DNA of 64,000 nt from Thermoanaerobaculum sp. Its GTDB lineage: Bacteria; Acidobacteriota; Thermoanaerobaculia; Multivoradales; UBA5704. How positions within the stretch are numbered: the stretch's first letter is position 1; each line of letters starts with the position of its first letter. The notes beneath the pieces are model-generated. The model ran no database searches, was not told where the DNA came from, and saw nothing but the letters and a program-made list of their open reading frames with translations. Location of the stretch: the NCBI GenBank assembly GCA_021154885.1, contig JAJKHS010000053.1, positions 1-64,000 on the forward strand. The letters run 5' to 3'. This document shows, piece after piece, positions 1 through 9,669 of the stretch. The translations under genes and the position numbers were made by a program.

Positions 1-105
1 GGCGTAGCGGACCTGCGTTTGCGGGTGACCATCCCTCCAAGGGGCGAGCTATGCCGTAGCGCTGGGATAGGCCGGTAAACAAATACCGTCGATCTTTACG
101 ATGTA

Positions 106-2037
106 TTGATCGCTCTGCGGCCGGAGTGGCACGACAAGGACGATGCTCGGGGTGCGATCAAGGTCGTGATGACCGGCTCGGCCTCCGACGACGCGGCGTG
201 GCAGCCGCACATCCGTCCGAAGACAGGCCGGGACCGGATCGCGAGACGGTTCAAGGATGCGGACGATCCTTTGACGCTCGTCATCGTGCGGGATATGTGG
301 CTCACGGGCTTCGACGTGCCCTCGCTGCACACGATGTACGTGGACAAGCCGATGCGCGGTCACACGCTGATGCAGGCCATCGCGCGGGTGAACCGGGTTT
401 TCAAGGACAAGCCGGGCGGTCTGGTGGTGGATTATCTCGGCCTCGCCGAAGAGCTGCGCCAGGCCGTGGCAAGTTACACGGCGAGCGGCGGCCGGGGCCG
501 GGGAAAGGTGGACATCGAGGAAGTCCTCCCGGTGCTGCGGGAGAAGTACGAGATCGTGCGGGACCTGTTCCACGGCTTCGACGTCGAGGCCGTGCTCGCT
601 GGATCGGTATCGAAACGGAAAGCCGGGCTTCAGGCGGCCATGGATCACGTCTTCGGACTGCCAGACGGCAAGAAACGCTATCTCCAGGCGGTGGCGGACC
701 TTTCCAGAGTATTCGCCCTGGCTGGCGCCCACGAAGAGGCGAAAGGGATTCTCGACGAAGTGGCCTTTTTCCAGGCCGTGCGGGCCGTGATCCTCAAGCG
801 GACCGACGGCGAGGGAAAGCGGTCGCCCGAGGACATGGACGCGGCCATCCGGCAAATCGTCTCCAGGGCCGTGATCTCGGACGAGGTGGTGGACGTCTTC
901 GCGGCGGCGGGCTTGAAGAAACCGGAGATCTCGATCCTTTCTGACGAGTTCCTGGAGGAGGTTCGGAACCTGCCATACCGCAATCTCGCGGCCGAGCTCC
1001 TCCAGCGGCTCCTGAATGACGAGGTCAAACGGCAGGAGAAGACGAACCTCGTCCAGGCGCGCTCCTTCGCCGCCATGCTGGAGGAGGCCATTCGCCGCTA
1101 TCAAAACCGCTCCATTGAGACGGCGCAGCTCATCCTCGAGCTGATCGACATGGCGAAGGATTTTCGGGAGCGGCAGCGCCGGGGCGAGAAGCTCGGCCTG
1201 ACGGAAGAGGAGCTGGCCTTCTACGATGCCCTGGAGACCAACGACAGCGCCGTCGCCGGCTTGGGCGACGAGACCTTGCGAGTGATCGCCCGGGAGCTGA
1301 CTCGCACCGTCCGAGCCAATGCCACGATCGATTGGAGCGTGCGGGAGAGCGCCCGGGCGAGGCTCCGGCTCCTGGTCAAGAAACTGCTCGCGAAATACGG
1401 CTATCCACCGGACAAACAGGAGAAGGCCACGCAGACCGTTCTCGCCCAAGCGGAGCATCTCGGGGAGCTCTTCGTTGAGACAGACGCCGCCGAGCCTCCA
1501 GCGCGGGAGGTGGTGCGGCCGTTTCGCGTGGTACCTGTCGCCGAAGTCAGGCCCTTCGAGAACGCCGTGCCCGTCCTGGAGCTGGCGGCTGCGGCGGGAC
1601 TGTTCAGCGAAGAGCAGGAGATCGCCGGCTTCGCGGGGGCCGCGGCCCACCCCGAGCGTTTCGAGTGGGCCGAGCTACCGGACTACTATCGCCCGCGGCC
1701 CGGGATGTTCGTGGCCCGGGTGGTGGGGGAGTCCATGAACCGGCGAGTCGCGAATCGCGGCTGGGGGCTGTTCCGGCTGAATCCTCAAGGGAGCCGGGAA
1801 GGCAAGGTCGTGCTCGTCCAGCACCGCGAGATCCAGGACACCGACCTGGGCGGCCACTTCACCTTGAAGCGCTACCACAGCGAAAAGGCCCAGAGCCCGG
1901 ACGGCACTTGGCAGCACACCCGCATCATCCTCTCTCCGGACACGACGGCGGAGGGCTACGAGCCCATCGTGATCGAGACTTCGGGGGATGAGGAGGTGCG
2001 GGTGATCGCGGAGTGGCTGGGGGTGGTGGGCGGGTAG
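106..2037 (+). CDS. hsdR: Type I restriction R subunit (HsdR), 5'-truncated, with C-terminal S24 peptidase-like domain
   Basis: The protein matches the last part of the helicase motor and the C-terminal domain of type I restriction R subunits ([39 protein letters not shown]). The endonuclease and first helicase domain are missing. Similarity begins near base 91; a stop (TAA, 76-78) lies just upstream in frame and the first 90 bases code for nothing like HsdR in any frame, so the truncation is real unless the contig start is misassembled. The given start is a TTG. Residues about 490-643 form an S24/LexA-like module with a Ser in GESMN (about residue 543) and a Lys in FTLKRY (about 588), the usual Ser-Lys dyad. 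No HsdM or HsdS is present, so restriction activity is not expected. Confidence 0.8.
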   Translation: MIALRPEWHDKDDARGAIKVVMTGSASDDAAWQPHIRPKTGRDRIARRFKDADDPLTLVIVRDMWLTGFDVPSLHTMYVDKPMRGHTLMQAIARVNRVFKDKPGGLVVDYLGLAEELRQAVASYTASGGRGRGKVDIEEVLPVLREKYEIVRDLFHGFDVEAVLAGSVSKRKAGLQAAMDHVFGLPDGKKRYLQAVADLSRVFALAGAHEEAKGILDEVAFFQAVRAVILKRTDGEGKRSPEDMDAAIRQIVSRAVISDEVVDVFAAAGLKKPEISILSDEFLEEVRNLPYRNLAAELLQRLLNDEVKRQEKTNLVQARSFAAMLEEAIRRYQNRSIETAQLILELIDMAKDFRERQRRGEKLGLTEEELAFYDALETNDSAVAGLGDETLRVIARELTRTVRANATIDWSVRESARARLRLLVKKLLAKYGYPPDKQEKATQTVLAQAEHLGELFVETDAAEPPAREVVRPFRVVPVAEVRPFENAVPVLELAAAAGLFSEEQEIAGFAGAAAHPERFEWAELPDYYRPRPGMFVARVVGESMNRRVANRGWGLFRLNPQGSREGKVVLVQHREIQDTDLGGHFTLKRYHSEKAQSPDGTWQHTRIILSPDTTAEGYEPIVIETSGDEEVRVIAEWLGVVGG

Positions 2038-2216
2038 GAGCGTGCAGCTTTGGGCTGGCGGGGGGACGGTTGAGCGCAACCTTGGGGACAGCCGTTCGGT
2101 GCGCGACGTTCTTGGGTTTCACGGTTCCAGTCTGACCGTCCGCGCACTTTCCGTGATGCATCCCCGTAAAATTGTCTTGCCATGGAGGGTGCAAACCTGG
2201 GATGCTACGGCTCCCA

Positions 2217-3929
2217 ATGGCCATCCCGACGAACGAGGAGATCCTCTCCATGCTCGGCCGCTTGGACTCCAAGATCGCCGATGACCTCGAGTCGCAGTGG
2301 CTCGAGCTCAAGCCCTGGCAGGGCTCGAAGGAGGACATGAAGGTCGCGGTGGAGTATGCCGCCTGCTTCGCCAACGCCGAGGGCGGGGTGGTCGTCTTCG
2401 GCGTGGCCGATCGCACAAGGGGACGGGCGAAGGCGATTCACGGCGCGGCCGGCTACGATCTCGACGTCTGGCGGCGAGGGATCTTCGACAGCACCCGCCC
2501 GAATCTGGCCGTGGACGTGGAGGAGCTGAGGGTCCCGGAGGGGACCGGCCATCTGCTCGCGATCCGTGTTCCCCGCGGCGAGCATCCGCCGTATGGCACC
2601 GCGCAGGGGCTCTTCAAGCAGCGCGTCGGCAAGAACTGCATGCCGATGGACGCCCGCGGCTTCGTCAGGTCCCAGGTCGCCGTCGGCTCGACGGACTGGA
2701 GCGGCGAGCGGTCGCGGGAGCTCTCCGTTGCCGATCTCGATGCCGTGGAGATCGCGCGGGCCCGCAACGTGCTGCGGCGCAATCACACGGACTCGGGGTT
2801 GCTGGCTTTAAGCGATCTGGACCTCCTCGCGGCGCTGGGCGCGATGCGCAACGGTCAGGTGACGCACGCTGGTCTGCTGCTGTTCGGGAGGGAGGAGAGG
2901 CTGCGCGAGGTCTGCCCGCAGCATCAGGTCCATTACGTGTACCAGGTCACGGGGACGGAGGTTTCGCGCAACGATTCCTACCAGGCCGGCCTGTTGAACG
3001 TCCTGGAGAGGTTCGAGCAGATCTTCACCAGCCCGGCCAATCCCGAGCAGGAACTGCCGCTGGGCCTCTTCCGTCTCCGGATTCCCGCTTTTCCCGTCGA
3101 GGTGGTCCGCGAGGCGGTGCTCAACGCGGTGACGCACCGGGACTATCTGGATCCAGGGGAGGTGCTCGTGCGGCACATGGCGGAACAGCTCGCCATCACG
3201 AGCCCGGGAGGATTCATCGCCGGGATCACGCCGCGCAACATCCTCCGCCATGAGCCGGTCAGCCGCAACCGGACGCTGGCGGAGGCTTTCGAGAAGCTGC
3301 GGCTGGTGGAGCGGGCCGGGATCGGCCGCCGGCGGATCTTCGAGACGATGTTGGCCTATGGCAAGAGGATCCCCGAGTATGAGGCGGACGGCCGGGTGAC
3401 GTTGCGGATCTTTGACGGCAGCTTCGACGAGCGGACGGCGGCCCTCGTGGCCCGGTGGCGGGGAGAAGGGCGGGAGGTCGGCCTGGACGGGCTCCTGGTC
3501 CTGACGTTCCTGCGCGACAACGCGTTCATCGACACCGGCGAGGCTGCGGACCTTCTCCAGGTATCCCGGGAGGCGGCGAGGGCCATCCTGGATCAGCTTT
3601 CCCAGCCCGAGAAGGGATTCCTGGAGAGACAGGGTCGAACCAAGTCGGCGACGTACCACCTGTCCAAAGGAGTGGCCAAGGATCTTCTGGGAAGGGCCGC
3701 CTACACCCGGATTCGCGGCCTCAACCCGCTCCGCTATGCCGAGCTGGTGAGGGAGTTCGTGTCAGCTCACGGCTCCATCACGCCTCGCGACTGCCGGCAA
3801 CTGCTGGGCCTCGGAGAGTCGCCGTCCGCCAGGGTGGAGACCTCCCGCTACTTGAAGAAGTGGTGTGGAGACAGGGGATTTCTCCGCCGCGAGGGGGGCG
3901 GCAGGCATGTGCGCTACCTGGCCCGGTGA
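2217..3929 (+). CDS. Schlafen AlbA_2 / ATP-binding (RecG-like C-terminal) transcriptional regulator
   Basis: The N-terminus is an AlbA_2 (Schlafen) DNA-binding domain (DDLESQWLELKPW, AACFANAEGGVVVFGVADR). The middle holds a GHKL-type ATPase signature (EVVREAVLNAVTHRDY followed by ITSPGGFIAGIT), and the last 150 residues look like winged helices. Proteins of this build are annotated as ATP-dependent helicase RecG-related or AlbA-type regulators and are common next to restriction genes. An upstream in-frame ATG at 2202 and a TTG at 2172 are possible; 2217 fits the usual family N-terminus (MAIPTNEEIL). It follows the HsdR remnant on the same strand after 179 bases. Target and role are unknown. 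Confidence 0.8.
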   Translation: MAIPTNEEILSMLGRLDSKIADDLESQWLELKPWQGSKEDMKVAVEYAACFANAEGGVVVFGVADRTRGRAKAIHGAAGYDLDVWRRGIFDSTRPNLAVDVEELRVPEGTGHLLAIRVPRGEHPPYGTAQGLFKQRVGKNCMPMDARGFVRSQVAVGSTDWSGERSRELSVADLDAVEIARARNVLRRNHTDSGLLALSDLDLLAALGAMRNGQVTHAGLLLFGREERLREVCPQHQVHYVYQVTGTEVSRNDSYQAGLLNVLERFEQIFTSPANPEQELPLGLFRLRIPAFPVEVVREAVLNAVTHRDYLDPGEVLVRHMAEQLAITSPGGFIAGITPRNILRHEPVSRNRTLAEAFEKLRLVERAGIGRRRIFETMLAYGKRIPEYEADGRVTLRIFDGSFDERTAALVARWRGEGREVGLDGLLVLTFLRDNAFIDTGEAADLLQVSREAARAILDQLSQPEKGFLERQGRTKSATYHLSKGVAKDLLGRAAYTRIRGLNPLRYAELVREFVSAHGSITPRDCRQLLGLGESPSARVETSRYLKKWCGDRGFLRREGGGRHVRYLAR

Positions 3930-4012
3930 GCGGCGGCCCGAGCCTTGATTAACAGCTTGGTTAGCAATCGCCAATCGGAGGGGGATGGCGCCTGTAAGTG
4001 ACTGATAGATCA

Positions 4013-5158
4013 TCACTTGGGCTGATTAGCAGAGTTGTTAACAGAGAGCGCGGGGAACCGCATCCACTCGCCGGGCAGCGGCAGGGTCCAGCGGGAGCTG
4101 GAGGGGCCGCAGACCGGGTTTGTGGGGCCGGCGCCGGACGGCGAGCCGCAGCCGAGCTCGCGACAGATCGTCTGCAGGTAGGTCTCGACCTTGGCGTCCG
4201 TGAGGAGGGAGACGAAGCGTACCGGGCGGTCCTGCTGGCGCATGAAGTCGTCGTAATGAGCTACCAGGACGTGGCGCGGTCGCAGGGTCTTCAGGATCGC
4301 GGCGGGCTGGCCCTTGGCCTTGTCGTAGGAAGCGATGCAGAGGACGGCGAGGTCGTAGGGATGGCCGTCCGGGAAGGAGGGGGGCTCGCCGATCCCCTGC
4401 CGGTTCGCGGCGTCCTGGTAGTAGAAGCGATAGCGCACGCTCTGAAGATCGCTCGACATCAGGTCGACCACCAGCGCGAAGGTCTCACCTGCCTTCAGGT
4501 CGTAGAAGCGGTGGGAGGTCCACGGCTCGCGCCAATCCTCTTTCAGAGGGCCTTTGGCCCAGAGGTAATGGTCGATCTGCGGCGCGTGCTCGGAGGGGAC
4601 GGCGAAGAAGCGGATGGGCCGCTTCTCGCCCCCCGGGCCGGTGAGCCAGACCCACTGGCCGGAGCCGTCTTCGAGCGCCGTCGTCCGGGCGGCAGCATAG
4701 GGGGCGAGGGCGTGGGCGCCGGAGCGATTGACGTAGACCCGGGCGCGGGGCGCCAGGGCGAGGACGGCGGGGAGGTCCCCGACGTGGTCGTAGTGCGAGT
4801 GGCCGGCGAAGATGGCCTCGACGTCGGAGACGGGCAGACCGCCAAGCCCGCGCTCGATGGCCGGGCCGTTCGCCCGCCAGCGCCCGAGCAGGACCCGGAG
4901 CAGGCTGGGATTCGAGAAGAATGGCCCCAGCAGGATCGAGTCGTCTCCCCAGCGCAGGTAGAGGCCCGCGGCTCCCAGGTAGCGGACGTCCACCGCGGCG
5001 CCCTTGGCCGGCGGCCCGGCGGGTGGGCCTGCGGGCTGACACGGGGGACTCTCGAAGTCGAAGGGTGCGCCGGGGTGGTTCGGGGCGTTGCGGACGATGT
5101 GCCCGCACCCCAGGCACAGGACGATCCCCGCCAGGAGGACGGGACGGCGCCAGGGCAT
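4013..5158 (-). CDS. Metallo-beta-lactamase-fold hydrolase, exported or lipid-anchored
   Basis: This 381-residue protein has an N-terminal hydrophobic segment ending in LCLGCGH, a lipobox-like site with Cys18. The metal-binding motif HSHYDH (H120, H122, D124, H125) is intact, and later His/Asp residues (VAHYDD near residue 310) are candidates for the second metal site. The fold resembles UlaG/NAPE-PLD-like MBL hydrolases; the substrate is unknown. The ATG at 5158 overlaps the stop of the upstream gene (TGATG), so it is translationally coupled to the small protein and the protease before it. The C-terminal 60 residues are Pro/Gly/Ser rich. Confidence 0.85.
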   Translation of the reverse strand: MPWRRPVLLAGIVLCLGCGHIVRNAPNHPGAPFDFESPPCQPAGPPAGPPAKGAAVDVRYLGAAGLYLRWGDDSILLGPFFSNPSLLRVLLGRWRANGPAIERGLGGLPVSDVEAIFAGHSHYDHVGDLPAVLALAPRARVYVNRSGAHALAPYAAARTTALEDGSGQWVWLTGPGGEKRPIRFFAVPSEHAPQIDHYLWAKGPLKEDWREPWTSHRFYDLKAGETFALVVDLMSSDLQSVRYRFYYQDAANRQGIGEPPSFPDGHPYDLAVLCIASYDKAKGQPAAILKTLRPRHVLVAHYDDFMRQQDRPVRFVSLLTDAKVETYLQTICRELGCGSPSGAGPTNPVCGPSSSRWTLPLPGEWMRFPALSVNNSANQPK

Positions 5159-5445
5159 CAGAGCTTCTCGAGCCCCGGAGCCTCCAGGCTCACCGGGCCC
5201 TGCTCGATGACCTGCGTGGCCACCGGATGGCTCTGGCTGCGTCCGGGGACGTCCAGGGTCTTGGGGACGAGATCGGCGGCGGCGAGCCGATCCTCCGGGA
5301 CTTTCTCGGCGACGTAGACCGCGAGGTCCCAGCCGCCAGCGGCTTTTTCGGATGGCACCCGGCCAAGCCCGACGACGTTCTTCTTGCGCGACAGCTCGCC
5401 GCCGAAGAGATCGAGCGCCCTGCGGACGTGCTCGGCGTTGGCCAT
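5158..5445 (-). CDS. Small stand-alone paralogue of the protease N-terminal domain
   Basis: This 95-residue protein starts at the ATG at 5445, which overlaps the stop of the protease gene (TGATG), and its own stop overlaps the next ATG in the same way. It shares RRALDL near the N-terminus with the upstream protease, and the same layout follows: N-[IV]-x-G-x-G, then a strand ending AVYVAEKVP in this protein and LKVYVERKLP in the protease, then a D-x-P-x2-L-x-V/L-P-G element. It lacks the protease domain. By analogy with propeptides it could be an inhibitor or chaperone of the protease, but that is inference. It is easily missed because a longer ORF in the same frame begins upstream inside the protease gene. 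Confidence 0.75.
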   Translation of the reverse strand: MANAEHVRRALDLFGGELSRKKNVVGLGRVPSEKAAGGWDLAVYVAEKVPEDRLAAADLVPKTLDVPGRSQSHPVATQVIEQGPVSLEAPGLEKL

Positions 5446-6455
5446 CAGATCGCCTGGGTCACGATCTCGATGCCGAGCGCGTCGAGGACGTTGGTGATGC
5501 GGTTGAAGATGCTGGTCGAAGGGGTGCCCGCGAAGTGCAGGCCCACGATCTGGTTCTGGCTGTTGAAGACGGCCGCGCCGCTGTCGCCGCCGGCGGTGAA
5601 GCGGCTGCACAGCACCTGGTCGCGCAGGCCCACGTTGCCCTCGCCGCCCTCCGGCTTCGGGTAGGAGAGCGCGGTCCGGAAGTCGACGTCGGTGATCTCG
5701 CCTGTCGTCAGGTCGGTGGTGCGGCCGACCTTCTTCACCTTCATGCCGCGCCGGAGGTTTTTGCTGATCCCCTTGGGCACCCCGATCAGGCTGACCGCCG
5801 AGGTGACCTCCTTGGGGTTCTTGACCAGCGCGATGGCGGCGTCGACCAGGTTGTCGAAGGTGCTGTCGCCGAACTTGAAAGGCACCCATTCGGCCAGCTC
5901 GCAGAGGACGTCGGCCGGCTGGAGGCCGCCGTCGAACACGGCGGATTGGAGGACGACGTCCCCCTTCTTGCCGGTCCCCGAGTTGGCGAGCACGTGGGAG
6001 TTGCTGAGCACGTAGAGCTCGGGCTTGCCCTTCTTGCGCACCAGGCAGCCGAAGGTGCCGGCCGTGACGTCGAAGTGACCGAGGCCGCAGCCGGGCATGG
6101 CGGGGCGATGGCGCGAGGTGTTGGCTTCGAGCTGCACCTTGCCGATCTCGTGCACGTCCGTGGGGACCGGCTCTTTCATCCCCGGCAGCATGATCTGCGG
6201 CGGGATGGGGGCGTCCACCTTGCCGAGCGGCAGCTTGCGCTCGACGTAGACCTTGAGCGCGACCTCGTCCAGCTTCTTCCCCTTGGAGATGCGCTCGGCG
6301 ATGCCGAACCCCTGGATGTTGGGATCGGTCGTCCAGGAGCTGGGATGCTCCTCGGCAGCGAGGCCCATGAGCCGGAAATCGCCGCCGGCTTCGGGCGGCG
6401 GCGTAGTCACGAGGTCGAGGGCGCGACGGAGGTTCTGCAGGTCGTTCTTGGCCAT
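5445..6455 (-). CDS. Trypsin-like (chymotrypsin-fold) serine protease with N-terminal prodomain-like region
   Basis: Residues 1-115 form an N-terminal domain related to the small protein encoded next. Residues about 130-336 form a trypsin-like protease with a full triad: His154 in LSNSHVLAN, Asp205 in NLVDAAIAL, and Ser292 in AGGDSGAAVF. No signal peptide is visible, so it is probably cytoplasmic or exported in another way. It is the first gene of a three-gene coupled unit ending with an MBL-fold hydrolase. The layout resembles bacterial Nal1-like/S1 proteases, but I am not sure of the subfamily. Confidence 0.85.
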   Translation of the reverse strand: MAKNDLQNLRRALDLVTTPPPEAGGDFRLMGLAAEEHPSSWTTDPNIQGFGIAERISKGKKLDEVALKVYVERKLPLGKVDAPIPPQIMLPGMKEPVPTDVHEIGKVQLEANTSRHRPAMPGCGLGHFDVTAGTFGCLVRKKGKPELYVLSNSHVLANSGTGKKGDVVLQSAVFDGGLQPADVLCELAEWVPFKFGDSTFDNLVDAAIALVKNPKEVTSAVSLIGVPKGISKNLRRGMKVKKVGRTTDLTTGEITDVDFRTALSYPKPEGGEGNVGLRDQVLCSRFTAGGDSGAAVFNSQNQIVGLHFAGTPSTSIFNRITNVLDALGIEIVTQAI

Positions 6456-6491
6456 GACGTCACCTTGAGTTTCCTCAATTCTATAACAATT

Positions 6492-7751
6492 TCACCCCGG
6501 CGCCTTCTCCTCCCAGATGCGGCTGAGGTGGACGATCACCTCGACGGCCTTCTCCATGTCCTGGGCCGAGACCCACTCGAAGCGGGAGTGGAAGTTCTGC
6601 TCGCCGGCGAAGAGGTTGGGGGTGGGCAGGCCCATGAAGCTGAGCCGCGAGCCGTCGGTGCCGCCGCGGATGGGCTTCTCGCTGGGCTGGAGGCCGGCGC
6701 GGCGGACGGCTTCGCGCGCGTTCTCCACCACGTCCGGATGATGGTCCAGCACCTCCCGCATGTTGCGGTAGCTCTCCTCGACTTTGGCCTCGAAGGAGGC
6801 GCCGGGCCAGTCCGCCACGGTCCGCCGGGCCAGTTCGGCCAGGAAGCCCTCCTTCTCCTGGAGGCCGGGGGTGCGGAAGTCGCGGATCAGGAGCTTCACC
6901 GAGGTCTTCTCCACGCCGGCGTTGACCACGTAGGGGTGGACGTAATCCTCGTAGCCGTCCGTGGTCTCGGGGGAGAGGCGGTCCTTGGGCAGGCGGGAGA
7001 TGAAGTTGGCCGCCACCTTGATGGAATTGACCATCGTCCCCTTGGCATAGCCGGGATGGGTGTTGCGGCCCTGGAAGGTGATGGTCATGGCGTCGGCCGA
7101 GAAGCTCTCGTACTCCAGCTCGCCGCGGGCGCCGCCGTCCATGGTGTAGGCGTATTTGGCGCCGAACTTCGCCACGTCGAAGTGCTTGGTGCCGGTGCCG
7201 ACCTCCTCGTCGGGGGTGAAACCGATGCGGAGCGTGCCGTGGGGGATCTCCGGATGGGCGAGCAGGTACTCGGCGGCGGCCACGATCTCGGCCACGCCGG
7301 CCTTGTTGTCGGCCCCCAGGAGGGTGGTACCCGAGGCGGTGATGACGTCGTCGCCGATCCGCTGCCGCAGATAGGGGATGTCGGCGGCGCGCAGGACGGC
7401 CGTGGGGTCGTCCGGCAGCACCAGGTCCTGGCCCTGGTAGTGGCGGTGGACGATGGGCTTGACCCCGGCGCCGCTCATCTCGGGCGAGGTGTCCACGTGG
7501 GCGATGAAGCCGATGACGGGCACGCCGGTCTTCTGCGTGGTGGCCGGGATGGTGGCCATGACGTAGCCGTGCTCGTCGATGGCGGCATCGTGGAGGCCCA
7601 GAGCCTTGAGCTCGTCCACCAGGTGGCGCAGGAGGTCGAGCTGCTTGGCCGTGCTGGGATAGGTCTCGGAGGTCTCGGTCGACTGAGTGTCGAAGGTTAC
7701 GTAGCGCAGGAAGCGCTCGACGCACGAGGTGTGGAACGGGGTCTCGGACAT
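6492..7751 (-). CDS. pepT: Peptidase T (aminotripeptidase, M20 family)
   Basis: The 419-residue length and motifs match PepT, which removes N-terminal residues from tripeptides using two zinc ions. Visible metal and catalytic motifs are FIAHVDTSPE, LLGADNKAGVAEI, TPDEEVGTG and YTMDGG, with a late His in NFHSRFEWV. The ATG start at 7751 has a purine-rich GGAAGAGG about nine bases upstream. It is cytoplasmic and a housekeeping gene. It lies 36 bases upstream of the protease trio on the same strand and could be co-transcribed with it. Confidence 0.95.
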   Translation of the reverse strand: MSETPFHTSCVERFLRYVTFDTQSTETSETYPSTAKQLDLLRHLVDELKALGLHDAAIDEHGYVMATIPATTQKTGVPVIGFIAHVDTSPEMSGAGVKPIVHRHYQGQDLVLPDDPTAVLRAADIPYLRQRIGDDVITASGTTLLGADNKAGVAEIVAAAEYLLAHPEIPHGTLRIGFTPDEEVGTGTKHFDVAKFGAKYAYTMDGGARGELEYESFSADAMTITFQGRNTHPGYAKGTMVNSIKVAANFISRLPKDRLSPETTDGYEDYVHPYVVNAGVEKTSVKLLIRDFRTPGLQEKEGFLAELARRTVADWPGASFEAKVEESYRNMREVLDHHPDVVENAREAVRRAGLQPSEKPIRGGTDGSRLSFMGLPTPNLFAGEQNFHSRFEWVSAQDMEKAVEVIVHLSRIWEEKAPG

Positions 7752-7868
7752 GGCGGCCTCTTCCTGAAGGGATCGCCCGGCCCGGAGGGGGACCGGGGGC
7801 GCCGTCAGCGGCTCCGGAAGGGTATCAGGGCCGATGCGGTGTCACCACTCCGGCGCGAAAAGCTCGCT

Positions 7869-9206
7869 TCAATCCAGCCGGTAGGAGGCTCGCGTGTCCT
7901 GATGGTTTTCCCATTCGCGCAGGAACGCCACGGTCTTCTCGACCTGCTGGGTGGTGGCCTTGCGGCGCTCGAAAGCCTCCTGGAGGAGGCGCACGGCGCT
8001 CAGGGCCTCGCGGTGGATGCCCAGGGCGGCGAAGACCGCCGCGGCACTGGTGACGAGACTCTCGGCCTCGGCGGGCCGGTCGAGACGCATCTGGACGAGG
8101 GCGGCGTCGAGCGAGGCCAGGGCCGCGGCGAAACCGAGGCCCACCTCCTCGAAGCCCCGCTTCGCCTCCAGGAAAGTGGCTTCGGCCTTCGCCAGCTCCC
8201 CCAGGCCGTAGTGGATGCAGCCCTCCATCCACAGGATCTTGAGCCTCGGCACCCGGTCGGCGCTCTGGATGCGCTGCCGGTTGCGGAACAGCATCCGCCG
8301 GGCTTCGCGAAACCGGCCGCTGTTCACGAGGTACACGAGGTGGTTCTTGAGGGCGATGAAGGAGAGCTCCGGATCGCGCGTCTCGTCGATCTCCGCGAGT
8401 CCCTGGGCATTGACCTTCAGGGCTTCGTCCAACTGGCCGCTGTACTGCAGGTAGAGCGCCTTCTTGATGAGCACCCGGCCGGCGGCGTGGGTGTCGCCGA
8501 TCTCGCGGTAGAAACGGCGGACGACGTCGAGGGCCAGGAAGGCGAGTTGGAAACGCCGCTGAGTGCCCAGCAGGGAGGCGTGGAGGTCGTGGAGCCGCGC
8601 CGCCAGGGGCGTGGCTCCAGTCCCCCGCTCCAGGACTTCGAAGGCCCGCTCGAAGGCCGACTCGGCTTCCCACAGGTCGTCGGCGGCGCGCAGGGCATTG
8701 CCGAGCTCGCCCCACGCCCTGGCCTGGAAGTCCGCCACCTGGCGGTCGCCATAGGTCGCAGGGTCGAGGGACTCGGCCGCTCTCACCGCCGTTCGCGCCA
8801 GGCGCACGGTCTCCTGCGGGTCATTGTGGCGGAGGGTTGCGATGCGCTCGAGGAGGGCCTCGTAGACGCCGAGCCCCTCGAGGCCCGTGATCGCCGCGAG
8901 CCCGTCCGCGCCGGCGAGCTGGGCCGAGGCCTCCCGGGCCCGGGTGCGCTCCTCCTCCAGGACCCGCTTGAGCCGGATCACCTGCTCGAAGGAGCGGGCC
9001 ACCGGAGCGTCATAGGCGGCCTCTCGCCGCGCCTGAGATTCCTCCGTTCCCTGGAGGCGCTCCTGCACACGCCGGTTCCATCCGGCCAACCGGCGGCAGG
9101 TCGCGCACCCCCGGAGCAGGTGGGGGAGGACCTCCCGCCGCCGTTCCTGGGAAAGCTCGCCGCGCAGAATAGCCTGCAGCTCATCCGGTGTGAGGTGCTC
9201 GCTCAA
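7869..9206 (-). CDS. TPR protein with anti-sigma-like zinc motif at the N-terminus
   Basis: The N-terminus (SEHLTPDELQAILRGELS) carries HLLRGCATC, an H-x4-C-x2-C zinc-binding motif of the kind seen in anti-sigma factors (His29, Cys34, Cys37). The rest is helical, with TPR-like repeats (YLQYSGQLDEALKVNAQGLA, IHYGLGELAKAEATFLEAKR). I chose the TTG at 9206 because GGGG lies six bases upstream and the zinc motif then sits as in relatives; an in-frame GTG at 9248 would add 14 residues. Such genes in Acidobacteria often accompany ECF sigma factors; none is adjacent here. The product is probably a regulator or scaffold. Confidence 0.75.
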   Translation of the reverse strand: MSEHLTPDELQAILRGELSQERRREVLPHLLRGCATCRRLAGWNRRVQERLQGTEESQARREAAYDAPVARSFEQVIRLKRVLEEERTRAREASAQLAGADGLAAITGLEGLGVYEALLERIATLRHNDPQETVRLARTAVRAAESLDPATYGDRQVADFQARAWGELGNALRAADDLWEAESAFERAFEVLERGTGATPLAARLHDLHASLLGTQRRFQLAFLALDVVRRFYREIGDTHAAGRVLIKKALYLQYSGQLDEALKVNAQGLAEIDETRDPELSFIALKNHLVYLVNSGRFREARRMLFRNRQRIQSADRVPRLKILWMEGCIHYGLGELAKAEATFLEAKRGFEEVGLGFAAALASLDAALVQMRLDRPAEAESLVTSAAAVFAALGIHREALSAVRLLQEAFERRKATTQQVEKTVAFLREWENHQDTRASYRLD

Positions 9207-9336
9207 GCCAGACCCCTTTCCTTCGAGAAAGCGCGTAGATTGTGACACAAAACAAGGCCTGTGGCGAGAGACTCGGCGCCAGGGGGAAACCAGGGGCGCA
9301 GCAGGCTGCGCCCCTGGGGAGGAAAGCGGCCGGCTG

Positions 9337-9669
9337 CTACGGCTTGCCGTCGGGATCGGTCCCCATGCCCTGGCCGGTCGTACCCGGGCCCGGGGTGCCG
9401 ACCGGGACCGGGCAGCCGGTCGGCGGGCAGACGGTATCCCGAGTCTGCCGGGCCGGAGTTGCCGGAGCGGCCGGAGCCGCCGCCGTCCACTCCCGGATCA
9501 CCGCTTCGATCCCGCCCCCCCACAACCCTGCGAACCATCGCCACGGATCGGCGGAGCGGGTCCTTCCTGCGGCACCGGCCCCGGTGGGGGCAGCGACGAA
9601 TAGAACCGCGGTCAGGACCATGGCCCCGAGGATGCGGCCGAACCTTCCCTGATGAGGATGATGATGCAT
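9337..9669 (-). CDS. Small exported Pro/Gly-rich protein
   Basis: This 110-residue protein starts at the ATG at 9669, with GAAGGGAG five bases upstream. It opens MHHHPHQ, followed by a signal peptide (GAMVLTAVLFVAAPTGAGAA). The mature part has WRWFAGLWGGGIEA and a Pro/Thr/Gly-rich tail with two cysteines. I do not recognise the family. It lies upstream of the TPR gene on the same strand, about 130 bases away; small exported partners of TPR/zinc-motif proteins are common, so the two may be co-expressed. Confidence 0.55.
   Translation of the reverse strand: MHHHPHQGRFGRILGAMVLTAVLFVAAPTGAGAAGRTRSADPWRWFAGLWGGGIEAVIREWTAAAPAAPATPARQTRDTVCPPTGCPVPVGTPGPGTTGQGMGTDPDGKP

Noticed and set aside
5352-9245. 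A 1297-codon plus-strand open frame
   Set aside because: It runs antisense through five well-supported minus-strand genes with clear domains. Its product is repetitive Gly/Val/Leu/Glu/Arg text typical of antisense reading in high-GC DNA.
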